A stretch of DNA of 64,000 bases from Allacma fusca (taxonomy: Eukaryota; Arthropoda; Collembola; Symphypleona; Sminthuridae): NCBI GenBank assembly GCA_947179485.1, contig OX359246.1, positions 1,364,001 to 1,428,000 of the forward strand, read 5' to 3'. Numbering within the stretch: position 1 is the stretch's first letter; the number at the start of each line of letters is the position of its first letter. Under the pieces are notes generated by a model that did no database searches, was not told where the DNA came from, and worked only from the letters and a program-made list of their open reading frames with translations. Position numbers and translations under genes: made by a program. This document shows, in pieces, positions 33,105-43,898 of this stretch.

Positions 33105-33760
33105 TGTCCTTCTAAAGGCTCCCGCACGGAACGAGATACATCGACCGGACCAGCGGCAAACAACCTGTTGGGTCCTGGAATCGGGAATAACGCCTTTATT
33201 TTTTCAATTTTCGAAATTTCTTGAAATTTCATGAAATTTCGAAAATTCCCCGAATTTACATAAAAATCTGATTTAACCGCACAAACGAATTCGGTGATCA
33301 CTAAAGTCGTTGAAAATACCTTTCAAACCCGAAATTTTATGACATTTCGAAAATATTCAGAATTTATGTAAAAATCTGATTTAGCCGCACAAACGGATTT
33401 CTTGATCACTAAAATCGTGGAGAATACCTTCCCCGCCACAAAATTCGAATTTGGATGAAATTTCGAAACAAATCATGAAATTTTGAAAAAAATCTTGAAA
33501 TTTCGGGGAAAAAACTTTGAATTGACGGGAAAACCTGATTTAACCAAGAGAACATACTCGTTGATCAGTTTTATTTTTTATTTGATCGTTGATAAGGCCG
33601 TAAAAATAGCTTATCCGCCTCGAAATTTCATCAAATTTTGCAAAAACTCCCAAACTATGTAGAAATCAGATGTAACCACAGAAATGAATTAATTGATTCA
33701 CAAGGACGTGGAAAATACGCTCCACGCCACGACATTAGTGTATTGGAAACTTAATGAACA
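33105..33760. repeat. Retroelement leader with tandem monomers, copy 1
   Basis: Begins with a block (TGTCCTTCTAAAGGCTCCCGC ... CCTGTTGGGTCCTGG) also found at 34693-34760. Diverged tandem units of about 105-155 bp follow, each with GAAATTTCGAAAA, AAAATCTGATTTAACC and TTGATCACTAAAGTCGTGGAAAATACC-like phrases. No ORF. It is probably a truncated copy of the element to its right. Confidence 0.65.
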
Positions 33761-34057
33761 AATTACACGGTCGGTGCATTGAAATTTCAAACTTTAAAGT
33801 TAAAATTTCTTTTTCACCACGAAAATCATTTCGATGATGATAAGGTATAAAATACCTTCATTAAATAACAAGACTCATGATGAGAGATGGGGATATATTT
33901 CCCACTCAGAAATTGCACGTTCGATGACATTTCCAAAAAACGCAAAATACTTTAATTCAACACTGCAACCAGATGTACAAACAGCAAAATATAGAAGAAA
34001 AAATGATCAAAATTCTTTCGGGATACAATCAATGTAATCAGACCTGCAAATCACGTA

Positions 34058-34720
34058 TTAGACGATTATTCGTAAAGGCTTGTGGTAACTAAATGGTGCG
34101 TCAATAAAACCTGCCGTGCAAGTTTCAACATTTGTAAAACAGTTGTCAATCATAGTGTTACCGGTAGTTGAGATTGCTTTGTCGGGTAAACTTGATTTCA
34201 AACCTATCCTAGCCATCAAATTGCAGCATGTTTGACTCTGATTTGAAAAAAAATTAATGTTGAAGTCTCCAACAACCACCAATTTATCTTGAATAAACTT
34301 TTGAAGAATATTTTCTAGAAACGTTAGAAATCGAGCCGTAGCAAATTGCGGGGACTTATACAGAAGAGCAACTACTACGCCTTTAATTTTTAATACCACT
34401 ACTTCTGCATGGTTTCCACGTGGTGCTGATGTTTCCCAAACTCCAAGGATATCCACTTCGATATGTGTCCTAGCAAAGACAAGAAATCCGTATGATTGTC
34501 TTCTTGAAATGCTGCAATCAAGTCTGTATGCACAAGAAAAGCCAGGGATGGCCACATCATCTGAGGCTTTTAGTTTTGGCTCCACAAAGAAAATCGCATC
34601 ATTCAGTGTGTAATACTTGTTAGATTTGATAAAAACTTCATGAGGTGTGTAGGATTGAACGTTGTGGTAGAGGAAACGGATTTTTGATTTTGTCCTTCTA
34701 AAGGCTCCCACACGGGACAA
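34058..34720 (-). pseudogene. Endonuclease/exonuclease/phosphatase domain of a retroelement or Helitron
   Basis: 220-codon open frame. It starts FLYHNVQSYTPHE, has VEPKLK, a mid-domain GFLVFART, LYKSP and the catalytic-type motif VVVGDFNINF, then DKAISTTGNTMIDNCFTN. These are features of the EEP nuclease found in LINE ORF2 and in Helitron2-type proteins. It breaks off at SYHKPLRIIV where the SDH motif would be expected, and no reverse transcriptase or helicase follows. It is therefore a truncated fragment. Confidence 0.7.
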
Positions 34721-35170
34721 GATACAACCCCCGGACCAGGGGCAAACGACCTGTTGGGTCCTGGACTTGGGAATAACGCCTTTACTTTTTCAATTTTCAA
34801 AATTTCATGAAATTTCATAAAATTTCATAAAATTTCGAAAATTCTCCGAATTCACTTAAAAATCTAATTTAACCGTACAAACGAATTCGTTGATCACTAA
34901 AGTTGTGGAAAATACCTTTCCCGTCCAAATTTCCTGAAATTTCGAAAATATTCAAAATTTACGTAAAATTCTGATTTAACGGCTCGAAAGAATTCCTTGA
35001 TCAATAAAATCGTCGAAAATAACTTCCTCGCCACAATATTCAAAATTTTATGAAATTTCGAAAAAACTTCGAATTGACGTGAAAACCTGGGTTAACCACA
35101 GGAACTAGATTTTAACTCGTTGATCACTAAGGTCGTAAAAAATACATTCCCTGCCTTGAAATCCGGCTTC
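34690..35170. repeat. Retroelement leader with tandem monomers, copy 2
   Basis: Same leader block and tandem units as 33105-33760, here directly upstream (on the minus strand) of the endonuclease ORF. Unit landmarks GTTGATCACTAAAGT, CTTGATCAATAAAAT and GTTGATCACTAAGGT fall near 34892, 34998 and 35118, giving a period of about 105-120 bp. The position suggests a monomer-type promoter leader. Confidence 0.65.
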
Positions 35171-35748
35171 GCTTTTGTTGCAATCGATGAATCGATTGCA
35201 GTTTTGGATTTTTTAAAATTATGAAATATTTCCCAATAATCGCCAATTGTTTAGCGTGGCAATGCTAGCTTTATGCGATTAATACAATGGTAAGAGAAAT
35301 AGTGAGTAGCAAAGCATGCTACTCCAACTCTTTTTTATGCTTCGATTTATACCACTCCAACTCACGAAGTTTTTGGCGCCTTCACTCATACTCTTTACCT
35401 TGCTACTCCCCTTCGAGTGTAAGTAGGAGTGTGTTGAGTGCACTCGTCACTCGCAAGTAGCCCCCATGTATGATTCAAATGATTCACGTGCAACGAATTT
35501 GTTTGCATATCCCGATTAAAATTCTTATAGTAACGTATCACATTAAAAAATTCGTACGTGTTTCTGAGAGACCTTTTTGATTGTTTTTATGAATCCGACT
35601 TATCAATTATTTTGTAAATAATAATTTTTATACATCCAATAATTCAATTATTATAATTTGTTATTCCAGCATTTACTAACGGTTCAATTTAAAGGTCATA
35701 ATGTGACAATTAATTAGCAGGATATGCAACTCGAAATAGTTAATGTTA

Positions 35749-35910
35749 CAGTCAACTCTCGCTTATAAGGGATGCTCATGGGACCGGCAAAATTTGTCTC
35801 TTATGAGCATAGTGTTATAAATTGTGTAAATGGGAATCGGGACTGTAAATCCCAATCCTTTATATCAAAAAATTACTTACAAGGGTATCCCTTATAGCGT
35901 GACTTCACGG
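35749..35910. mobile_element. Pogo/Tigger-like MITE
   Basis: 162 bp between TA dinucleotides (35747-35748 and 35911-35912). Inverted ends CAGTCAACTCTCGCTTATAA and CCGTGAAGTCACGCTATAAG pair over about 25 bp with five mismatches. The end sequence and TA target are typical of pogo/Tigger-type Tc1-mariner elements. It has no coding capacity. Confidence 0.75.
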
Positions 35911-36009
35911 TATTGACAACTTCAGTGATAGTAAAATTGTTTGACTTATATTCTTCCGCTGTTTTATGAAGTCATTATAAAATACTTAAATAAAATGTTA
36001 ATGTTACCA

Positions 36010-36172
36010 CCTTTTTACTGTTTGAATGATTTGAATCATCATTCGATTCAATTCAGCACCCTGAAAGGAATCAAATTGAGTCCTGTGAATCGTGAATTGA
36101 ATCGAATCATTGAATTTCATTCAATTCATAAGTTGACTTTTTGAATTGAATTGAAAGATTGGGACCACTACA
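36010..36172. repeat. GAATTGAATC motif cluster with hAT-like edge
   Basis: Dense reiteration of TTGAATCGAATC/GAATTGAATT words, ending AAAGATTGGGACCACTA. The edge and composition resemble the complete hAT MITEs, but no paired end or target duplication was found. Confidence 0.35.
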
Positions 36173-36384
36173 TTGAACGAATTTCAAACGTTTGTAATTT
36201 TACCTATAAAACAAAGCACGACTTGGTGTATAGAACTTGTAGGAATTATTGTTTAATGCATACCTGCCTTTGTTATTTAGTAATAGTTTCACTTTGCTAT
36301 CCATTTTGTCTAGACGATGAATCCTGCTAATAATTCACATATTGTTTATAAGAATCTAGAAGTTAACATTGCAATAAATTCCAG

Positions 36385-37243
36385 AAGTGCTTACCAAAGC
36401 GGAAATTAAATCCTTAATGAACATTCAAAGTTAATGAATTACATGAAGTATATAGCAGGATTATCGCCGGTAATAATCGCCAGGTTCCCGTAAATTATGT
36501 GAAGTGCAATGAGTGCAGAAAATTCTGGGCAGGCAATCAGGCCAAGGAGGGACATCAACGCTGACCAGACATATTTACAAGAATTTTTCAATGGAAGTAA
36601 CCCCACCCCAGCCATTACCAATTTCATTTTAAAAAAGGCAAAAAACACAGGATTGCGACAGAGACAAATTGAATGAGCGAATTTTTCTAGGTCTAGCTAT
36701 TAACTTTTTAATTAACTGTAATTAATATTACGGGCGGGCATAACATCTTTTAAATAAGTTCAAAATAATCGTCAAGGGTGAAAGATTCGCTTTAAAAAAT
36801 TTATTTCGGAATGCCGTAGTATGACGTAGAACGTGTCAATCAAATCGGTTTCGACAGCAAAAGGTCAGGAGAAGGCTATTTTCTTTCTTGAAAAGTAGGG
36901 ACGAAAGTTGTGCTCCCTGTCCCTGACAGACCTTTTTAGAGGGACAATTTCCCCCTGGTCCCCCCTTATTTCAGAATGCCTGCTTTGGAAAGCATCAATT
37001 AAAACGTATGTTACCTCAACATTCCTATGTATTTACATTAAGGAGCCAAAGATGCAACCATACTTAACCAAGTAACAACTAAATTATGTATTAAATAAAT
37101 AGCACTATATGACAAAACAGCATGGCATATCCAAAACCCATCGTCATCCATTATCACATACCAAAAGTTTAAAGTTCAGTTCACATCATGTAATTACATA
37201 CAAACCAATTTCCTCTAATCGAAGATGCAGATTCAACACATTT
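36385..37243 (+). repeat. Upstream half of duplicated receptor unit D
   Basis: Matches unit B (9308-9480) and, from about 36760, units B, C and E. A minus-strand frame at 36658-36439 is open for about 70 codons and hydrophobic (CRNPVFFAFFKMKL...), while the copy at 9480-9350 is broken. It could be an old exon, but is not supported as a gene. The unit is interrupted by a LINE at 37244. Confidence 0.55.
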
Positions 37244-38045
37244 TCTCAAGTTACAATCGACTTCAGCCATGACAGAAGATTCTCTAATATTGACTTGCAA
37301 ATTAATGGGACTGTAATACCCAAATCAAATGAAACAAGACTTCTGGGTGTACAAGTTAATAACAAAGCCAAATGGAACAATCATATTGAAAATGCAATAC
37401 TGAAAGCAAATAGAAGAATATACATGCTGAGGAAATTGAAGCAGTTCAACTTCACAAATCGGGAATTGGTTATAGTGTATAAGGCCTATATACGTGTCCT
37501 GTTAGAATACGCTTGTCCAGTGTGGTGCACTAGTTTAAACAAAGCTGACAAGCATAGATTAATCAAGTTTGAAAAAAGGTGCCTATCAATATTAATGGGG
37601 AAATATGTAAATAGGTTCAATTATATGAAAATACTTAATGAATTAAAATTACAGCCAATATTAAGTCGTCTTTCTGATCAGTGTGTTAAATTCGGTAAGT
37701 CAATATTCCGGTCCCCCAGGTTTCGTAGATTACTACAATTAAAATTTTCAACTTATAGTAAAACTAGAAGTGGTAACCGTATTTATGAAATACTATGTAA
37801 ACGAGATAGGTATTATAATTCTACTATTCCGTTTCTTATTAGGCAACTAAACGGACTAGAAGATACTGAATATAACAAGCTTAACCTAAGTTATGAGATT
37901 AGATCGTTAATGTCATCTTTCTATAAATAATTGTATAAATATGTCGGCTACCTTCAACACTAATCACTTCACAGGTTATTTTCCAGGTGAATATAGTGCT
38001 AGTGTTGTGTATGCATTACTGACAATAAATCAAATCAAATCAAAT

Positions 38046-38086
<41 letters not shown>
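37244..38086 (+). mobile_element. 5'-truncated LINE with poly-A tail
   Basis: Encodes the C-terminal end of a LINE reverse transcriptase, stop at 37930. Landmarks are ETRLLGVQVNNKAKWNNHI, ANRRIYMLRKL, YKAYIRVLLEYACPVW and FEKRCLSILMG, the thumb and downstream region of CR1/Jockey-like RTs. A short 3' UTR ends in (AATCA)n and a long A run (38048-38086). It is flanked by ACATTT (37238-37243 and 38087-38092). The host sequence on either side is the conserved upstream region of receptor D, so the insertion is private to this copy. Confidence 0.85.
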
Positions 38087-38088
<2 letters not shown>

Positions 38089-38488
38089 ATTTGTGGCAGT
38101 CTATGTAATAATTATTGCATACTTATCTTTAACCTACAGGAAGTTCACGGCCGTCTTCATACATGTGTCCAAAACTCTTAAGACATTATTGAGATAAAAA
38201 CTCGTATAGTACTGTAACTTGTAATTTCGTTCCAATTTATCCCATTTTTGTATCATATGTACTTCCAATAATCTTGGCCATCCCTGGATCAAGTACGAGA
38301 AACGCTTCATACTAAACATACTCACTTCGAGGCTTTTTAGTTTCTCAGCACAGGAAGACAAGAGCAAGAACACATTTTCACGCAAATTTGCTGGTAGTAA
38401 TTATTTGTGCTGAAAAACATTGTGCCTAAAAACATTACCAATTTGAGCATAAGTATACGAAGAGATTAGCAATCTTTCGAACTACGGT

Positions 38489-40753
38489 ATGACGGGACCG
38501 GCCATTAATGAAACGATCTTCTGGATTTTAAATGCTACGATTTTTGTAACCGGACTGATCGCAAATGTTGGAGTTGTGGTTCATTTGGTTCAAAAAGTGC
38601 CAAAATGGACTGCGGTCAATTTTTTTCTTGCAAATCCTGCGGCATTAAACATCCCAGTAAACCACGTACGTTGTGGAACCATTGTACTCATGCACAATTC
38701 TAACGTTACCATGATTGGCGTAACGTTAATCTTAGCGTTTTTCAAACGCTCAAATGTCCGCATGCGTAGCGCTGGTCAAGCACTAATGGTTATGATTATT
38801 GCAACGTCAGATTCTAACGTTCAGCTAACTAATGAAACGTGAATCATATAATGGTTACATAACACTCGACTAAAATATTACTATACTTAAACTTTCCAGC
38901 TTATACTACTGTTAGTTAAAATAACTTCAACACGTGACCATAAATTATGTTAATGCACGTCTTTATTATTACAATTATTAATTTGAAAACCATGTTTAAA
39001 AAGACATACATAACCAGTTCAAAATGACCAGCACAAAATTTTGTAAGCAAATCTTCATCGTCGTCAAGGCCAGAAAGAATTCCTTCTGGTATTCTCGAAC
39101 TGATTTTGCCTGAATTGTAGTAGAGACAGCCGAGGAATGAGATATGAAAACTTAAAATAAAACACAAAAATTACATCATTAAAATCTCATTTTATTTTGA
39201 TTTGTCTTTCCAACGTTCATAAAACCTGAACATAAAATACGCATTACAGCCAATTTTGGTATGCTAACTTACAATAGTAACTAATACTTACTTTTTGATC
39301 AACGGGAATCCCAGTACCACTTAAATGTCAGCAACAGACATTCAGCCATAAGTACCTCTGCTAATCCTCCCGGTTCCCTGAAAGTATGCAAAAACAAAAT
39401 AAATAATGTTCACATTGCAAGGTAACTGTTAATACATAATTAAATAAAAAGCAAAATCTAAAATTGTAAGCATGCTAATTTTAAGTGTAAGTACAATTAT
39501 GCAATATTATTTCGGACTACTTACATTTTAATGAAGATTGCATGTGATTCCTAGGTGAGACCACTTCAAATAACCCCCCAGCTCTTGTATGGAAAAACGA
39601 AGTATTAGATTCCGAAATAGCTTCAGTTTAACAAATTTGCTTCTAAAAAATAAACTGTTAATATTTATTAAAATAATAATTGTAAGTACATCACATACAC
39701 AGTGTGCTGTAAATGAATGCAACGGACAATCTGGATTTCCCTCTTTTCATTTGATACATCCTCGCGCAGGTCCGTTCGCTCTAGCGATAAAATAGCGTTA
39801 TGCAAGCGTTTGAGTGAGAACGGTTGTGCACCACTTTTTCATAGCGTTTCACTAATGCTATTTGTAAATGATTTTATAACCGTTTCTTAAAAGCGCGGCG
39901 CAAATGCTAGCAAATCATTTGCACCATAACGTTATTGGTCAAGCACTCATACAACACTAGCTTTTGATGTAAAAGACGGAACGTCACGTTTTAACGTTAG
40001 GACAACCTACGATGGTTTACTGGGTATACTCTGCTCTTTAACATTTGAAATTTAAAGGCCTTTCTGTTCCCGGTTGAAAGTTGGATATTCGATTGGATAA
40101 GAATTAAGGGATTTTGCTATTACCTTGTCTATGCTGGTTCAATTTTGAGGGACATCCCAGCTCTGACGCTTTTGTGCCTGACCATCGAACGGTGTTTATT
40201 ACTGCGACGTCCAGCGACATCTATGAAGACCAGTACAAGTTGTTTGATTATTCTATTAATTTGGATTTTGGCTCTCATTGTTGGTCTGCCGGACCTTATT
40301 TTTACGGAATATGAGGATTACGGGGATGAGGGTGACCAAACCCGAGTTTGCTATACATTTTGGTCTCGTTGGGAATTTGTACAAGGAATCCATTGGTTGT
40401 GTCAACTGGTAGTGCTACTCGTGTTGGGAATGCTTTGCGGCTGGTTTTTCTTCACTTTGAATTGTCAGGAGGAAAGACCTGAAATTTTGTTGCAAACCAC
40501 ATGGGAGGCGAAAACAGGTCAAAAACTTACGGAGCTGACTTATGGCGCTGGCCTGATGTTTGCACTTTGCTGTATTCCGTTAAAAATACTGTCGATTTTG
40601 TCTTTACTTATTGATGACCTTTTTTTCCATGATGATGATTTGTTGTTGGCCTTTAATTCCACCATTACTTGTGATTATTGTTCGATTCTAGTTTTACCAT
40701 TACTTTACATCTGCAAACAACCTTATCAAAGGGAACTCAACCGACCGGTCTAA
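38489..40753 (+). pseudogene. Rhodopsin-like 7TM receptor, copy D, disrupted
   Basis: The 5' part (38489-38652) encodes MTGPAINETIFW through TM2 (LANPAALNI). A 1372-bp transposon then interrupts it, and the gene resumes at about 40025. Just after the junction the frame meets a TAA (near 40053) and a one-base shift in TM2. After these it is open to a normal stop at 40753, with ERC after TM3, a loop-2 Cys, CCIP, LPLLY and the full CKQPYQRELNRPV tail. The stop and frameshift are independent of the insertion, so the copy is a pseudogene. AATAAA lies at 40934-40939. Confidence 0.85.
38653..40024. mobile_element. DNA transposon inside receptor D, unclassified
   Basis: 1372 bp with 12-bp inverted ends CCCAGTAAACCA / TGGTTTACTGGG. 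Target duplication is unclear (at most AT). Both arms are rich in AACGTTA and AGCGTT words. Inside, on the minus strand, there are splice-like signals around an open piece EPGGLAEVLMAECLLLTFKW (about 39375-39310), and a second open piece with GILSGLDDDEDLL (about 39090-39020). These may be transposase exon relics. The superfamily is not recognised. Confidence 0.75.
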
Positions 40754-43700
40754 ACTGAAGGAGTAGTTACATCAAAATTGTAATCCGCTTTTGGAAGCCA
40801 CGAGTGAAACGTCTAAATTGTGAATGTGTTATTCTCTGCTTAATCGTTTATATGTTATAACTGGAAAAATAATCACAGCCACTTCAATTTATTTTCATTG
40901 AGATGGGGTACTGTAATTTATCATTTTCAAGAAAATAAATGTCTAAATGTCTAAAAAAAAAAGAAAAAGAAAACAATGTACATATATATGCAACATTGAT
41001 GAGAGCTATGCTTACCCATTTGAAATTCCCGCATTTTCTTTAACTTTATTACCGTGAAAAAGTCATAATATTAATGTCAACACGATACTTGTGATCAACC
41101 ATAACATATCTACATACTTGAGATTACTTTGAAATTTTGCATTGAGTTGTTTCCAAGCAAAGTTATTCGCAAAATTTCCAGCATGATTTGATTCATCAAT
41201 GATTGATGATGATTGATCAATAACAGCTTCTTCTGCACTACTGCTCCAAGTACTTTTAAAATAAATTCAGAAATTATGTCATATAAAAAGTTGTAAATTA
41301 ATTCTTGCTAAAAGTGAATGCCGTGAGTTAATACCCTGTAATTTATAACAACTAATTTTTGAATAGACCTTGCTGAAACAATGATAATTTCTTGAATGAT
41401 TCCTATTAATTAATTAATTTAGGCATTAATTTGGGAATTCACGCTCTTTTTTATCGGTCACTGCGCGCCCGTGTTCCAGCAATTATATTGGTGAATTTTG
41501 AAGGCATTTCATAGGAAATCACCACAAAATTATAAAAACTATGGAACTCGTGGGCGCCAGCTCCGAAAACTAATTAAAATCGAATTCCGTTCAGTATGAA
41601 TTATGCCAAGTGTTTATTCTAGTAAATTAATAATAATATTTTCTAAAACTCCGTGGGTTTGATTTTATCTTAAAAAATTCCGTTATGTACGCTAAAGGAT
41701 CTAATGTGAAACAGGAATTCCGGAACGACGAAAAAAGGGGAGGCATCATTTTAAAATTAGTTTTAGTTCCTTTTCTAGTGGCTACATACACGTATATAAG
41801 TATATATATGTAGGGTTACATATTTTCATTTCTCTAGTTTATATAAGCATTCAAAGATTATTTGGTGTAAAAGAACAAACTTTTGCAACAGACACCAACA
41901 AAATCGCGTATATTAGAAAAATAGTCTTACACGCACAAAATACACTGGTAAAATTGTATGAGCTGCAAACAGAGATGTTAAAGAATCACTGCACTGTTTG
42001 CGAAATAGTTCTGGGAATGGTTCGGTTTGTTCTTTGATTTTTGGTCTAGTACGGTCGAAGCGTAGAACCGTTCCACAAGATATGTTCCACAATTTTGGTA
42101 AAAAGAACATTCTCCGGTAGACTTACTGGTTTACAAGTGCATGGCTTGTTCTGTCGGTTCGTCCGGAAAAATTATTGGACCAAATAATATCGGCGAGCCA
42201 AAACCTGTGGAGTTTATAATTTGGTCAAACCAAATTGTCAGTTATGCTCTTTATACAAGAATGGTACTAACTGTCTCGACAGCTTGAAACAGGTTCATTA
42301 ATCTGGCATGAAGTTGGAACACGCTTCAAAACAAAAGTTTCAAATTGTTTAAAATTTTGATCGGGACCTAAACATTGTCAGCATTATTGTGAGCTATCTG
42401 GAATGGGGAGATTAAAAGTTTTAGCAAATGTAGTGGAAAACAATAGTGCAAAAGCAAGGGCAACAAAAACAAAGATTGATGGATAGAAAAATATCTTCTT
42501 TCCTTGAGAATCCTCGGTGCGTTAAATGTTAATTACTATTTAATTTATCCCGCTAACATTCAGTTTCAACCCTGGAAGTTTATTGCAATACTAACTGACA
42601 TAACATCACTTCAAAAAGTACAAAATCATTATCAAGGGTGATAAACGTGGCTTTAAAAATGTATTTCTGACTGGCGTAGCATGACATCCAACTTGTCACT
42701 CAAATTTTGTCCCTTTTGTGAAATTGTTGAAACTGCTCGACTTCGCTTTTGGCGTTCGAACACAGGGACCTGTAAAAGAGTTCTCCTCAATTTTGTGATT
42801 TTGTGATCTTCTGTCTTCCTAGTGGATGTAATAGTTTTTACTAAATATTTATTTTAGCCTGCGGATCTGCCACCAAGATATTTTTGATAGATACCCAGAT
42901 GATTTTATCTCCACAAGGATGCATGTCCTGCGTCTACTCCTATTTGTATGGCCTCCGATGAGAGAGATATTTTTCAACACGATTTGAACATTTGTTTAGA
43001 ATAAGTGTATTGTTTATTACTATTTTTTTAAATTGAAGCTTTATTGCAGTTTTTTCAGCAAAGAGTTAGGAAAAGGCTAACTCGTGAAAAGTTGGGTCGA
43101 CAGTTGTACACCCCTGAACTTTTTTTAGGGGGATTGGTAAACAATGTCCACCCTAATTTCCGAGTACCTGCTTTTCAAAGCGTCAATTATTAAGTTGTGT
43201 GCGATCCCATCATCCCAATATGTTTACATTAAGGAGCCAAATATGTAATCATACTTCATACGAAGTAACAACTTATGTATTAATTCAAGGCTGCTTTAAT
43301 ACAGTATTAAAGTAGACTTGTATTAATTAAAGAACTTTATGTAAAAAACAACACGGGGTATTAAATATTCATCCTTATCCATTATCACATGCCACAAGTT
43401 TAAAGTTCAGTCCACATCATGTACATACATACCAGTTTCTTCTAATAACGAAGATGCTGATATAACACATTTGCTGGCAGTCTATATACATATAATTACA
43501 TACTTATCTTTAGCCTATAGGAAGTTAACGGCCGTTTTCATACATGCGTCCAAACTTCTTAAGACGTTATTGAGATAAAAACTCAGTATTGTAACTTGTT
43601 AGTTTCGTTCCAACTTATCCCATTTTTGTACACTGTATAAATTATTCTTATTAATTACATTAAATTCCAATAATCTTGATCATCTCTGGGCCAAGTATAC

Positions 43701-43898
43701 GAGAAAAGCTTCGTACTAAATATAATTAATAACTTTGGTACTTTTTAGTTTCTCAACACAGGAAGACAAGAGCTAGCAAGCATTGTAATGCAAAACTGGA
43801 AGTAATTATTATTTGTACTGAAAAATATTGTGCCTAAAAACATTGACTTCCATTTTGAGCATAAGTACGGAGAGATTAGGAATCTTTAGGATTACAGG
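40754..43898 (+). repeat. Receptor D 3' flank and upstream half of unit E
   Basis: Bases 40754-40960 are the receptor 3' UTR. From 41000 the sequence aligns with 21840-24720 (unit C). Blocks present in both include TCACTGCGCGCCCGTGTTCCA, GGCTAACTCGTGAAAAG and the conserved leader. No coding region was recognised. Confidence 0.7.

Noticed and set aside
36439..36658. Hydrophobic minus-strand frame that could be a membrane-protein exon
   Set aside because: The paralogous stretch at 9350-9480 is broken and no splice context or family match is visible.
37109..37243. 5' extension of the LINE reading frame
   Set aside because: This part aligns with the receptor-unit upstream sequence of other copies. 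The LINE begins at 37244 after the ACATTT target.
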